Shown: piece by piece, positions 11,338 to 25,210 of the stretch | Layout: every line of letters begins with the position of its first letter | Position numbering within the stretch: position 1 is the first letter of the stretch | Assembly: GCF_901709675.1 (NCBI RefSeq) | Contig: NC_051100.1 | Coordinates: 3,658,001 to 3,722,000, forward strand | Reading direction: 5' to 3' | From: Syngnathus acus | Taxonomy: Eukaryota; Chordata; Actinopteri; Syngnathiformes; Syngnathidae | Length of the DNA: 64,000 bases | Position numbers and translations under genes: made by a program | The notes under the pieces: generated by a model | The model's database searches: none | The model's input: only the letters and a program-made list of their open reading frames with translations | What the model was told of the DNA's origin: nothing

Positions 11338-14300
11338 CGCCAGTACCCAATCCCTTGCAATACCGATACCGAAACAATAAACGTCGTGTGACCGCTGGGC
11401 AAATATTTGTTTTTTTCTGTCCGATTTTGAAAATTAAATTGTTAATGATTATTTTTGTTGACCCCAGACGTGCAAAAGCTCCCCCTGGTTGGATTTGAGT
11501 TATTCACCAGCTGCCAACATGGCCGCCAATTAAAAGTGACCTCGAGCCGATGTTTAGCAAAATGAAATCAATAAATGCATGTGAAGACCACAGCTGCTCG
11601 CTTGGCTTCAGGTTAACGTCCGTCGAATTAACATCAGCGCATTGAGAGTTAACGTTTGAGCCCATCCCACAGGTCCAAGTATCATTTTTATTGCCAGACC
11701 CACAAACAGGGTCAAAGTTATGAAGGGAGTTGGGGGCTTACTTTATTTCACGTGTGCGCAGCTCATGGCAAGAAAAATATTTGCGAATAATTTCCCTTTT
11801 TACAAGAAGCAAATGCTGTACAGCGTAATCATGCGAATTAACATACGATGATTATGCGACCGTGAGAGTTAATATTTGCGTGGCAGATGAAGTAATATTG
11901 GCTTGGGCTTAATCACGTGACTTGACCGAATTGATTAATTTTGCTCGCATTGGGTTTTATACACATGGAAACATAAATTTTTTATAATATTTAATGCATT
12001 GTTGCATTTTTAAATAATTACACCTAGCAACCTGCAGTGATTTGTGCTACTTAATCCGAATGTATATATTCTACTTATTTGGAAATATTATTCAAAAATA
12101 TGATTTAAAAATTAAATTAAAATATTTTTAAATATTTGCAAAGTATTCATATCTACATATTTTTGTGATAATGCGATCTAGTATTAAATATTACATAACA
12201 AAAAATAAAGATGTTAGTTTTATGCGCCAAAAGATCGTTTTTGGGTAGCAAATTGACTTTCTTCCACTGAGCTTGCTTAATCGGCTTTGGCTTTCCATTT
12301 AGAATATTAGGCCACGTTTGAATATTTAACACTCTGCAATTGCCACATCTGTTCTGGCAAGCTTATGCGATTGTCAGATTTGGTGTCAAACAAGAGGCAA
12401 CTTATTTATCATGCGAGTAATTTAGCCGCCATGGGAATTTAACAGACGACAAAAAGTGGGACGATTCTTGTGCGAGAAATTTTTTTTTTTCTGCAGAAAA
12501 AAGGCACTCGACACACTTTGGAGTGACGTTGTTAGGAATTTGGTTCTGTCAAGTGTGTTGCTCCAAAGGAGGTCGTCAAAGCCATTTTTACTTCCTTATT
12601 TTGGCTCTTGAATAGAATGTTTGCTGACCTTCGATTAAAATAAAGTTAAGAGCACATAAATTGAAAGCTAACAGCGAGAAGGAGGAACAAAAAGAGCCTT
12701 TCATTTGAAAAATGCATTTATTTTCCCCACACAAGTTAAGCAGTAATGCAGTTAGAGAAAAGAAAAATCAAATGTATTGTACGTTACTTACAACCATTTT
12801 TGTGGTTATTGTGGGAGGATCAAAAGAGAGAAAAAAAAAATACAAGTGGGCCTTCTGAAGATCAACAGTCTTCAGGTTTCTTTTCAGCTCATCGACTCTG
12901 GAAATTCCCCCGCAGTCACGATACATTGGCTCGTGTGTGCACGTTCCTTAGATGAGGTTTACCAAACAAGCCCCAACGGGTGTGTGATGCAAGGGCTCCA
13001 GTTGACCCGCAATCGGCATGTTGTGGTGGGCAAACTTAGTTGATACTTTTGTATTTTTAGTTCTTCAGCTGTCATTTTGCCAGCTTTGAAAGTGCTTCAC
13101 TGGTAGAATGCCAAAGAGACGACGGCGTCTGTAGTTTGTCTGTAGTTCCCATTTCATTAAGTCACTTGTGGATTTCAAAAATATAATTTTCACTCTTTCT
13201 GATAGAGTGCAACTGAGATGCCTTATTTTGACATTTTCGATCAAATATTTCATTAATCCTGCCCAGCAAAGGAGCCTGGCATGTGTGTTTGAACATGACA
13301 GGCTCAAAGGAGAAGGAGAAGGGGTTGGCGCTTTTAATAAAGAAGACAAGTCGTGATGGTGGACCGAGGGGGGTTGTTGAGCGCCGACGAAGACGGGGAA
13401 TTACTGCTCGCTTTGAAGTTTGTTTGAGAAGCGCAATTAAATGGAAAAAGTCCCCATTTTATTTCCCGATTGCTGTTTTTTTTTTGCGGACCGCTCCGCG
13501 TTGTTGTTTTAGCCCAGGAAAGACGAAATAGAAAATGGAGGTATGTGAAATGTATCAAGGGTCGTTACCCTTAACAGCAGGTGACGCTCACATCAGTGGA
13601 GCGAAAATGACTTTCTTGAGTGAACCCGTGGTTCTGGAAACAAATGAGTTTTTATTCAAATACTAAAAGCGGCATATTCCCTTGTAGCTCCATTGTGGCG
13701 ATGCAAAACGATTAAAAAAAAAAAATAGCTGTGGTTGTTGTGGGTAGTTTTCACTATTCATTTAGTCGGCATGGCGACCGCACAAGGCCCAATGTAATTG
13801 AATGACCGTCGCGAGCTTCTCATTCTTAGATGGCCATGCTAGCACTTAGCCAGGAGTGCTGTAAGAACGGGGCGAGGCCAGCCCAAAAATGGCTACTTCA
13901 CATAAAAGCATGCTGAAGTGCTCATTGACTTTGGAGGGTAACTTGGAGAAAAATTGAAGGCTCCTGTTGTAACATAAATCAAGATTGGACTTCAAAGTCT
14001 TGAAATCAAGTTTTAAAGGAGTAGTCACAGGTTGCCTCAAAAGTCTTCAAGTGGAAAATTACAACTGTTTTGATCAGTGGAGGTCGTAGTGGGCTTTCCG
14101 TCAAGAGCAGATTGTGATGTCCAACTGCAGATGGGGACAATTTCACAATGCTGTACGGACTGTAGTATTTGTGTCCAACGTGTGCGAGCAAGAAAATAGC
14201 TTTGGCTAACGAACCACATGCTGCTTCACCATGTCAGATGAGCCCATGTGATTCCAGTCTGTTTTGATCCATTTCCCATATGTTCATTTTTAATCGAACC

Positions 14301-15627
14301 TACTTCCACTTTCAGTGTTCCAATCTCCTTGCCTATAACATTGACAACAGGCGGTCTCAATACATTCCGTCCCGTTTCACAGCGTATTTCTTCAGGCGGG
14401 GCAGGCCGTCAGGAATCAAACGCAGCAACAGCTTACAAGCATGCGTGAAGTGGAAGACTGCAAGGCTCAAATCTTGGACTTCTGATTCTTACATAGAGCT
14501 ACAAAAGTGTTATGTTGTATAAAATGTGTCCATCAGACGCATAGTAAAGAAACAAAACGACCTTGGCATTGATCAAACAAAGTCAGGTTTACATTCATAA
14601 AAGCTGCCAATAAATTAAAAAAAAGAATTCCGCTACAGCCTCCATCAACAGATTGAATGCACGGTCGGTCAAAGTATGCAGCAGCGCAGGAATTTAGCCC
14701 AAGTGGCATTTGTATTCCCTTTTCATAAAAAGTTGCAATTTCATTTCTTTTTCTGCCTCACCCACTCCTTTTCAAAATGGTTAATGTAAAGTCGATAGAA
14801 AGCACAATGGCTGCCAAATTTAATGTCATCTTAATGCAATTTGTTTTTTTCGCTCTGGCTTCCTTTTTTGAGAAAGCTTATTAATTTTGTATGAAGAGGC
14901 ATTGTATCTTTTTCAAAAGGTGAATCTGGGCCAGCCACTTACTGTTGCTTACCAAATATGTTCTGCGTCAGAATTTCAGATGAAGCATCGGAGTACTGTT
15001 AGTCTTAGTATCACGACCGAGGCTTTCAAGATATGTGCCTCAGTCGGCCCTGAAATTTTACAAAACAAATGTTTGCATCAAGCTGATTATTGCCACTCCT
15101 AGTTGAATGTTACTATCAAACAAAATATAAAATAAAGAAAATGAAACTTTCTGTATTTACGAGACAAAACACACACTTTGCCCTACTGAGGTCCGCTAGC
15201 AAACAACCAAGATGGCGCTAAACGTGCTAACAAAGCTAGCATTGATATTGCGGAAGTTACAAATCTTTGAACAAGTTACATATTTGAACACTGCACTTCC
15301 AAAAATACTCAAAAACCAAATATTACTACAATACTTTCAATCTCTGTCGTACGTCAGAATATATTACTTCCCGCTAGCTGTCGCAAACAGCAGACGACGC
15401 ACAAACTGTTCAATTATTCACATTCGATTGATCTAATTATATTTTTTATATCAAGTTTATTTAAGTATAAAGCGACTGGGTGGATGGATGCTTTTGATAG
15501 CACGAGTTGCGTTTTCTTGGCTGCATTCCCGCGCATCCCTCTGTGCCTGGTCTCTTTGGGCTGATTGTTATTCTCAGCTACGTCTAGCCGCCCCAAGTCC
15601 CCTCCGCGTCTATCACTCAACGCCTTA

Positions 15628-15663
15628 CCTCGCCTCGCCTCGCCTGGCCTGGCCTTGCCTTGT
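15628..15663. repeat. Imperfect pentamer tract (CCTSG-like)
   Basis: Repeats of CCTCG drift to CCTGG and CCTTG across about 36 bp. This is a degenerate minisatellite-like tract. Confidence 0.75.
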
Positions 15664-17723
15664 TGTCCTTGCATCTCCCACCTGTGTCTTATCCATGCAA
15701 ATACCCCCAACTTCTGCTCAGTCATCCATCCTTAATCCTTTGTTGGGTTTTCCAGCAGTGATTTAACTCATCAAGTCGGCGTCTGGTGCAGTTCGGGCCA
15801 GCCTTGACGGGCCACCAGTTTAATTAGTTGGCGCTTTTGTTTCTTTGTTTAATTGGTGCTAAGTGCCTCATAAGTTCCTGCCTGTTCTATTATTTTGTTT
15901 GAGACCGTTCACTTGCTCTAAATGTCAGATTGCAACAAAATGACATATTTTGGAGTTATGAAAGAAGTGGGGATTTTTTTTCTTTTTCTAGAACAATGTT
16001 TATGCAATTCAATAGACAATTACAGTTGACTCATAAATGCCCCAATAAAATACAATAAGAATATACAAACAATTAATGAAAAAATATCAAGTGTTTTTAG
16101 TTCCTAAATTCAAATTGGGTCTAGCACCAACCTGTATTTTGTCATTTAGAACCATATTCAGTGGGGTCATTTTCAAACAAATGAATGGGTTGTCGTTTAG
16201 CAAAACTATAACACTCACGACAAACATGAACTATTCACAAGTGAGTTATTGATTAGCCTGATGCGTCATTCCCCAGATAAATGCCAAAGCTAAATGAATT
16301 AATTCCATACGCAGCCTCAAGTCGGACCTGGGGTGGCATCCATTAAGGCGCCGACATCCCTTATTATTAACACGCGCGGCGGCTGATGGGCTTTAATGGT
16401 CAGTAAAAGCCATTGAGACACTTACTAGTGAGAAAACAGCCACATTCTGACTCCCAAGAAGTAAGGCTGGCTCGGGCAAATGAAACGAGAAAGGGGCCGT
16501 GGCCATCTTCCCATTAAGTCCGGATAATTACAGCCGTGGCTATTAAACATCAAAGTCGAAGTAAAAAGACTAAAGCAAGCCATTGGTTTTTATCTTATCT
16601 CTCGTTGAGCAACGATGATCAATGGTAGCAGAGAACATCTCCATGGCGGAGGGTCTCCTAACACTTAGGTACGGGGCATTGCGTTATTGTGCTGAGGTGA
16701 CTTAAGAGCTTACAAAAGCAATTTGCAGTCAAGGACTTGAAAGCAATACTTGAGTGAAAATACAAGTATCTTGTGGGAAAATAACTTTGGCAAACTTGTG
16801 AATGTATTAAGTATCAAAAGTAATATTTAATGGACAAAGTAGTTCAAAATGAACGGGCAGAGTTTTTATTGTCTTTTTTTATTTTTATTGATTTACAGTG
16901 ATGTAGTTAAGGATCTGCATGTTAGCTAATAAGCTAAATTAGCTAGCACACTAGCTAAGACAAGTTCGCCATATACAAAGTAAATACTGCACCGAAAAGC
17001 AATAATAACGCAATGCGGCCCTAATATTTCTGATCATAAATAAATACTAATAAATTATGTCTGATCGTAAATAAATGCTGAAAATGATATGGTTACTTCC
17101 ATCATAACATTCTTGTGGTTCAATTACATCATCGAAAAACTCAATTCAGATGACAATATAGTCAAAATAAGTGAAAATGCATTGCAATAATCTCCCTATT
17201 TTCCTATACTGAGTGTTCAGCAACCCTGTGTCACAATTCCGCCTTTCCTCATGCAGCTTGTTCATTTGCGAATTACAATACTACCTCTAGCAGAGCGCAA
17301 TTACACACAAAACAAGCTGGAGCGTAGACGCGGCGCCAACGGGACGCGTGCGAGCGTGTCGCAGATTAGATGTGACCTGCTTCTTTGTGCGCCTCTGCCG
17401 CTTTATCCGCCAGTGCAAATAGGCGAGCGTCTTCCAAATGAGAAAAATGCACACAAATGGAAAATGCTTTCTTCCGGTTGTCACCCGAAAGGATTTACCA
17501 GAACGCCGTTTAGAGTTTAAGCAGCAAACATGACCGACCGCGTGGCGAGGCTACGATAGAGATGAAAGGAGGCTCAGGGAAGAAGCCAATTATTATTTCT
17601 TGTATTTTCTATTTTTGAGCGTCATCAAAAGGTCTTAAAAGGTCGCGCTTTGTATTTTACGTTCGTTCTTTATGCTGTTTGTCCTCATTAAGAGTGCTCG
17701 CGAGCTGACTTTGGGTAAAACTG

Positions 17724-17742
17724 TATTTATTTATTTATTTAT
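17724..17742. repeat. (TTTA)n microsatellite
   Basis: About four to five tandem TTTA units in AT-rich intron DNA. Confidence 0.75.
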
Positions 17743-20303
17743 GATTGACTTATTTACTTACTTTACCACAACACACAAATAGCGCATAATTTCGAAAACA
17801 CGTCTTGGTTTTCAGTACATTCTCATTCATAGAAGTCTATTTGAGACCAAAACAAAGTCTACTTCCCTCCTCCAATCACATTTTTCTTTCAAGCAATTTA
17901 AATGAAATGTCTGCTCCAATTTAATGCAGGAAAAAAAAAAAGGTGTCTCCGCTAAATAAAAGGCCATGTGCCGGGTGATATTTCAAAGAGGCCCACTAAT
18001 TAAGGATGAAATATCAATGTGAGACACTATTGAAGAGTGATTATGCAGATCTTTTCCTTAGCACGACACAGATTAACTAATACCCTCTCATGAAGATAGC
18101 GGCGAGACCGTGAGGCAGGTAATTAGGAACGTAGTGGAGCAGCGCGAGGGCTGGTGTCAAAGCACCCTCAAACTTCTTCATTTTCTACAGATAAAACCGT
18201 GGAGCGTCCCTTTTATGGCGCCAAGGGTTCTAGTCATGACGAGCCTTCCTGGGGACTGGAATGTCGCTAAAGCGAGAGTGACGGACGGCAGAACACCGTT
18301 ATTTATTCCCTTCTTGACGGATCACACGCGCAACATGTCTGAGTCACTGATTACCACGTAGGACTTTCGGCGGCCCAAGCGATACGTAACACTCATTAAT
18401 GTACCAGCCAGCGTGGTCCATTAAGTCGGAAGATGACATCTCCTTTTAAACCTCGGGATTTCACACGTTGGAATGCTACATGCGATGGGATAATAAGGTC
18501 ACTGGTGTCGCAGCGTGTGGTTCGTTGTTCTTTTCCAACTACAGTGTATGGTATCGAAAATGATCTTTCTCCTTTGAAAGGAATGGAAATGCCATTAATC
18601 TGTTCCAGCATCGCCCAAAAAAAACACCAAAAATGTCTTTCTATGACAAAATATAACTTTATATTATATTTTACCAAAACATGAACTTATTAATTATGAT
18701 TAAAATAATTAATTCAGACACTTGGTGTCAGTTCAATGCACACTGTGCTGCTCTTAATATTTTCCAAACAGCTTAGAATTTTTGTTGCGCTCAAATATTT
18801 CTTTTTTTAAAAGTGAGTCTCAATAAGCTCAAATGTCAATTTTAGGTGTCCCAGCAAGTTGCCGGTTTCATTCTCCATTTCCTTTCCTTCTCTGTGATTG
18901 CTGTTATCATTGTGCTTGCGAATGAGCATTTTCAAGCGCCCCGAGCGGCGTTTTGTCGAACGACGCGGCATTAATGCACCCCATTCACCATTTTTATGTC
19001 CCTCCCACCAACACTTTCACTTCTTCACTGCTGTTTGCTATGTTGCAAGATTTTCTGGTGTAGGTTTTTGTTCTTTGCTTTGGAGTAGAGAATGAGCTGA
19101 GAGGTTGCATGCTGACTAGGGTTGCGAAAGAAGTGAAATGGAATCGAGGTTTTCATTGTGCTAAATTAAATGGCCTTATTTTTCATCTGAGCCAGTAAAA
19201 ACTGTTCCATTTTTTTTCTTTTTTGAAAGAGGGTAACAATATGCTAGCAAAATCTCAACATTTTCAAGACAATTGATAATTTTGGTATTTTAGCAAGAAA
19301 CATGAAGTCGACTCGCATAATTCGATTTCGCCGGCCACGTAAAATTTGTGGGCAAGATCTGGCCCCCAAGCCTCGGGTTTCACACCCGTGATCTGACCAT
19401 CCCACCTTGAATCTGAGGTCTTATATCTTCAATTCAAATTTGAACCAACCAAGGTCTACTTGGTTTTTATCTCGTAGATGTGACACTAAATAGTCGTCGT
19501 TGTTTTTCCGGTAGCCGCATTGTGCTAATTTTAATCATCAGTCCATAATTAAATCATCCCAGTGTCTCCACTTTCCCTGGAGTTTATTGAAAAGTCACTT
19601 TCCTACTCTTAGTCGGAGGACCGGTAGACTTGCCGACATGACTTTAATAATGGCGAGAACTCTTTAATAGCCTCCTCGGGAAATGCAAGTGCTGGAATCC
19701 AATCCATGGATATAGATTAAGGGAGTTTCGGGGAGGCGGCACCTGCAGGTCAGCGGCGAGCTAAGCAAACCATCCACGACACATTTCCATCTGGTCTTGA
19801 ATCATAACCGAACGAGCTTCTGCCTTTCGCGCCGTCACTCCTTGCCCGTTTTCTCCTGTTTTATGTTCACGTCCTCTCCCGGGTCGAACATTTCCACGTC
19901 TCCGTCGTCCTCTCGCTCATTCGCCTCGCCGCCCTCTATATTTGCTTTTGAAGTGCTCAACAATGAGAGGGCTCCACTCCCCCGTTAAGATGGTAGTTGA
20001 ATCCAGCGCAGTGCAGCACAGTTGGAGTCTTGTCCCTACGCTACGTCAGCATTGGCCAGACAATCCAACTTTTTCCCTCCGAAGAATTCTCTGGACAGAA
20101 GAATGCCAGCAGAAAGGCCTATGACTCATTTGCCAGCGTCGCGTCTCTGATTGTTCATCCTTCACAGCAGTCTAATTGGTGACTAGTTGCACAAAGGACC
20201 GTCGTGCAATTAATGGGCGCCGGGGGAAGCCTCGATTGAAAATATCGATCGAGTTTCGGCAAATCCAGCACGGCTGCCCGTGGAGAAGAATCAAATTGTA
20301 ATC

Positions 20304-20323
20304 CTGTTGTTGTTGTTGTTGTT
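20304..20323. repeat. (TTG)n microsatellite
   Basis: Six to seven tandem TTG units within intron 1. Confidence 0.8.
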
Positions 20324-21690
20324 ACTCGTCGTTGCGTGGATGTGAACTGCCCGTGATGGATACTGGTCATTACTGAAAGACGGAAATGGGGATCAAGCAA
20401 AAAGTGGGACGTAATCGGCCATTTCTGAGCTCATTTGAGTCCTAATCCCCTCAAAGCAATATCTCCACTAAGTCACATGACTTTGATCATTATACCGTTT
20501 TTTTTTTCTCCAAACTTCTTACATCTAGCTTCTAATCTTGATTTTACTGTCAGGTTATTTTCCTCCGTTTCATGTGATTTTCCCCACAATCGCTTTGTTG
20601 TGTTTGTGAAAATGTTAGGAAAAAAACAAAACACTTACCTGACTAAACACCCCGCCAGGCACTTAATTATTACTTTATGTTTTGCTTGACTGTCGCTTTC
20701 TACTCTCTGCCATCCACTTACTGGAATGGAAGAAATGATTTTCCTTTATAGCCTTCCCGCACAAATTTACGTATTTTCTTGAAACGCAACATTTCTTTTG
20801 TCGACAAAAACAACAACCCCGTCAGCCAATAATAACATATGTGTGGATGTTTTCAGCTGCGTGGGCGTAATCACGTTTGCTTCTCAACTGGTCTCTGGTA
20901 ATGATCATGTTGGATTCGACTCACGATGTTAATATGCGCATGACCAAACCGGCTCTTGGCAGATTCACCCGCCGGGAAGAAGAGGTTGATAATTGCTGAG
21001 CCCACAGAGGATATAATCTCCAGGTGGGTTGAGATTCCGATGCTCCCGCAATAATCGTGGGAATGGATCTAATTGACAATCGGCAAGGTCATGAGAAGAT
21101 TGCTCTAATTGTCTCACCGTGACGTGATTGATAGAATTTGAATGTTGCCTCAATCGTTACTGAGCATTTAATGGAATTCCCTTGATCAATTATGGGGTGA
21201 ACTAGTAATTAACTGATTAACAATCAGAGGCCTCCATGGACTCAACTTTCTATAGCGGAAATAATGATGCGCTTTTTTAAACGTCTGGTAATTCATTTTG
21301 AGAATTCTTGTGATAAAAGCCCAAATCAACGTCTATACCGAGTAGTGTACCCCTTTTTGCCTCATTAGCTTCCAATCGTGATTAATGATGATTCAGCACA
21401 ATTTCTTAATAAAGTACAAATGGGATCATTCATTTGTCCATTCCGGGTGGTGTATTTTTATTTTGAAGCTTATCCTCATAATTTCATCGGATTCTCTTCT
21501 CTTCCTCTGATCCTATTTAGCGAGGAAGACCGTGACAAAGCATTGCAATTAGACCGCGAGTGTGCGTTTTATTTGTTGCTGGCTGATTGTTGTCTCCGTA
21601 TGGGTCCCCAGATGCGCAATAATGTTTGTTTTTCTTTGGCTAGGAATGGTCTCCTGGCATTCATGAACTTTTTGGGATGCAGCTCCTGGG

Positions 21691-21798
21691 CTTTTATTAT
21701 TATATTATATTTACTATATTATATTGTTATATTATATCATATATATATATTCTATATTTTATCTATTTATTTATTATATATTTTATTTATTTATTTTG
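21691..21798. repeat. AT-rich low-complexity tract
   Basis: The tract is made of TTATTA, ATATAT and TTTATT units and is almost free of G and C for about 100 bp. Self-complementary TATATA stretches could fold back, but no single long hairpin dominates. Confidence 0.75.
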
Positions 21799-22276
21799 AA
21801 GTCCTGAAGGAAAATCCTCTGGCAGCGATGCATTGACTTTGCATCAATTGGATTCCCTGCGAAATGACGAATGGCAACAGAAGACGGACGAACACCGTCT
21901 GAAATTCCAGCTTGCATTGTACGAGTAAATTACCTTTGACAGAAAGTCAACGCTAACGATTGAAGTGCTTTTACTACAGGGACGGACTGAGCCTCGGCTT
22001 GAGTGCTCGCACTGTACGCAAAGTATAGCCAAGTGTCAAAACAAATCACGACGACGTTTCCGCTCTCCTTGGAGTCCAAAACAACGCTAACAACAAATCA
22101 ATGCGCTTCTTTTAACTGCGTGCTCCTTTTAGCCTTCACAAAAATTAAAAGAGACACGAACACTAATGGTACAGTACAAAATGATAAGTCACCGGGGTTG
22201 CAAATGTTCTTTTTGATGCCATAAAAAGGAACTGTAAAGCTGTCATTCATCGTTTTTTCTTCCCACAAATCTTTCT

Positions 22277-22306
22277 CTAAAAAGACCCATTGACTATTTA
22301 ACAAAC
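22277..22306 (+). repeat. Copy 1 of a 30-bp dispersed direct repeat
   Basis: The 30-bp block beginning CTAAAAAGACCCATTG and ending ATTTAACAAAC recurs at 22777-22806 with one mismatch (A versus T at base 17). A weaker TTTGCTGT echo follows each copy. Confidence 0.85.
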
Positions 22307-22776
22307 CTTTTTGCTGTGCTTGTCACTCCATCGATCTCCGTCGTAAATCGAACCGGAAGGCATTATGACCCCGACATGGTACGCTTAACAATGAGGACAA
22401 ATTGCGTCAAAGCTTCCCTAGTAGTGCTTTATTTGTATTTTTTTTTTTTAAAGACCCCAATAATCCCAAATATTGACATCTTACATTGTTGGGCTGCATG
22501 CAGCGATTTTGACCGAAGCAGCATTTCTGTCACTCTGCCTTCCTCACGCACAAAACACACTGGCTGGGAGAAAGCAGGAGAGAGAAAGAGAGAGAGCGAG
22601 GAAGCATTACAGTGGCGTGCGTGCAAAACAGCCCCCGTGTGCTGCAAAGAAGTGAGCCACAGATGGAAATAAATGTTTTGCCCAGATCCAAACATGTCAC
22701 TTTCATTCAGCCATATCTGCGTCACGTGTGAGTGTCTGGGTGTGAACTGTGGCTGACAGCAGCTTCTGTGTGAGTG

Positions 22777-22806
22777 CTAAAAAGACCCATTGTCTATTTA
22801 ACAAAC
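22777..22806 (+). repeat. Copy 2 of a 30-bp dispersed direct repeat
   Basis: This is the second copy of the block at 22277, in the same orientation exactly 500 bp downstream, with one mismatch. The 470 bp between them hold no recognisable transposon features. Confidence 0.85.
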
Positions 22807-25196
22807 ATTACAGTGATTTGCTGTTCGAATGACGTTGCACATACATTCTTTGAAGATGTTAATTTTTTTTTTTTTATTGTAGGTGCCTGCATTATACTCA
22901 AGCCGCAATGTGGTGTCATCAACCAAGCTCCAATCAGGTATTGCTACTTTTCTTAAGTTTTGGGTATGTGACAAAATATATTTCCAGCAGTGTCCTTAGT
23001 GGGCATGGACCTGTGTAGGACATCCCAAAGACATATTGAATCAGACAGGGTCAAATATTTTCTTTTCTTTTTTTTTTTTACAGCATAGCTTGGCCATGAT
23101 TTATTCATGTGACTTAGATGATTCATCCTGACATTTGCTGACGCTCTCGGTCTTGTGCAAATCTCTTGGCATCATAAAACTGCTCGTCTAGGGTTCACTT
23201 GGTAAATATTTAAGAGAGGGGGGGGTGCTAGCCACATCATTCTTGACTATTCCCTTGATAGTAAGCGACCTGTTTGCCTTTAGAGTTTGACTTTTGAGTT
23301 GGGTCACTGAGACGTTACTGTTCAGCTATAGTATACTCGATCTCACTTGCAAAGATGGACGGTGTCATAAATAGGATATAGATAAAGTACTATATCCTCA
23401 ACTCACCTCAATAGGTCTCACATCTCTTTATAGCCCCACCAACTGCGCTATCCCATTTCAAAACCGTGGGGGCTCCCTTTGAGCCATGCAATGTGCAAGA
23501 TGGATTCGCAACGGAAGTGTGGACGCCGCACGCCTCATATCTCAAAAAGCACACGCATGCACTCATATTTTAGGGCCGTAATAACATCCGCAAGCGGTGC
23601 ACGCGCGAGAAAAGTTTGCCAACGGGCCGTAACGCCGCGCCGGAGACTCACAACTCTGCGTCTATCAATGGCACGTCGTAAAAAAAAAAAAAAAAACTGG
23701 TTATGTTGAGCAGAAATCATATTTGTATCAAATGCACCGTCAGCATCGTTGTGCTTTGGATGGGCTTCCTCAAAATAAAGCACTTGGAAAAACTGTGAAG
23801 GTAAATTTTGCCTTGAAATTCGGAATACAGAACAGCTAATCATGAAAACGGATCATGAGCAAGCTAATCTGTTGTTAATAATCTCTATCCTTAGCATCGT
23901 TAGCTAACACAGCTAGCGGTCCAATTTTCTACCAAAGTCATTTGAAAGTCATAAATCCTCCACTGTGAGTCAAAAAACCGCCCAAAGACTTTTTGCTATT
24001 TTAACAGTTCATCATTACGCTATTGCGCGCCATTCGTTACATTTTTTTTGCATCTTTTTTTATATGGTACTGCTTATGACTGAGCAAAATCACAGCTAAG
24101 GGTTGCTCCAATGCTTTTGGAGCCATTGGTTCTAATCACGCGAGCCTTTTATCGCTTCAGATGAGTCGCTCTGTTTTGTTTCAAAGAATGAATCCTGATG
24201 GAGCGTCGCTGGCTTCTGCCCATTTAGCTCTTGATGAAGCACTTGTCACCTTGCCAGGGGATTTCTTTTGGAAAATGTAAAAGAATGCCTCCTCCTACAT
24301 CTCCACTGCAACACTTTTAATCATTCTCCTTCAAAACCTCACAATGACACAATTCTCTTACATTAGACGAGTTGAAAATGATTTTGTGTTTTAGACACAA
24401 TTGACTTCATCTGACTTGAAATTCTGGCCTCATGTGATACAGTATGTGCAGAGCAGAGCCGGATTATTAACATCTGTACACAAATCTGCTGTGTGCTTTT
24501 TTTTTGGGCGGAAGGCATATAATCCCATCTTTTGTTGTCGGAATTTTAATAGCAACACAGAGCTGTTCTGTAAATTGTGGCATTGAGAGAAGATGCTAGC
24601 TAGCAGCACACTGTAGTTTTACATGTATTGTGTTGTGTGATAATTTCTGTATTTTTCTACGAAACAAAGTTAATCACATGGCAAATTCCCTTTAATTCGG
24701 TTTGAAATGTGATGTATTTTTTTTGGGGGGGGGGGAGTCACATGTATCATATAGTATGGATTTTTTTTTGTCAAGTCAAATTTTTTTTAGAGTTCAATCC
24801 TTATCGTTAACTCCTGATAGCATCTACCCTTCTGTCCTCTACCCCCTTATCTGTCATGACTGATGCAATGCAATCCCATCAAAAGTCGATAAGGCAAGAA
24901 GAGTGGGCATCACAGAATTAAGAATAAGATGAGCATTTGGCGAGCATCTCATAAAAATGCTACAGTTGTTCAGCATATACATTGTGCCCCCCCCCCCCTT
25001 TTTTAAGGTCACTTGAAAACAAACTATTAACCTTGTGAATTTGAATTATTTAAATTTTCCCTTTCTGTTTGCTATGAGTAAAATGCATGTTGATAGACAA
25101 CAAAACACTACCCGCAAGCACAGATTCTTTGTCCTCTGTAAAAAATGACTTACTAGTAGCTTCTTCTATACAGTGTGTGTATGTGTGAGTTTAATA

Positions 25197-25210
25197 CTGC
25201 CACCTAGTGG
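25197..25210 (-). promoter_or_regulatory. CTCF-like motif (minus strand)
   Basis: Read on the minus strand this is CCACTAGGTGGCAG, a 14 of 14 match to the CTCF core. Its orientation is opposite to the three motifs at 7.4-11.3 kb, so the set is convergent. Confidence 0.5.

Larger units (their letters stand above)
6760..12500. other. pcdh15 intron 1, first part
   Basis: No protein-coding frame is convincing here. Features seen are three CTCF-like motifs (7370, 7705, 11324), several T or A runs, and strongly AT-rich DNA between about 11950 and 12200. It is intronic if the exon 1 call is right, otherwise intergenic. Elements near a first exon often include enhancers, but nothing in the sequence proves that here. 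Confidence 0.5.
12501..21200. other. pcdh15 intron 1, second part
   Basis: I see no gene. Open frames here are short, lack family resemblance and have no consistent splice context. Simple repeats are an imperfect CCTSG pentamer tract at 15628-15663, (TTTA)n at 17724-17742 and (TTG)n at 20304-20323. The segment 16250-16600 is repeat-poor with several homeodomain-type ATTA cores and could be a conserved non-coding element, though I cannot test that. Confidence 0.5.

Noticed and set aside
21378-21836. 152-codon plus-strand frame
   Set aside because: Its C-terminal half is the AT-rich tract read as Tyr/Ile/Leu, and the N-terminal half has no family resemblance.
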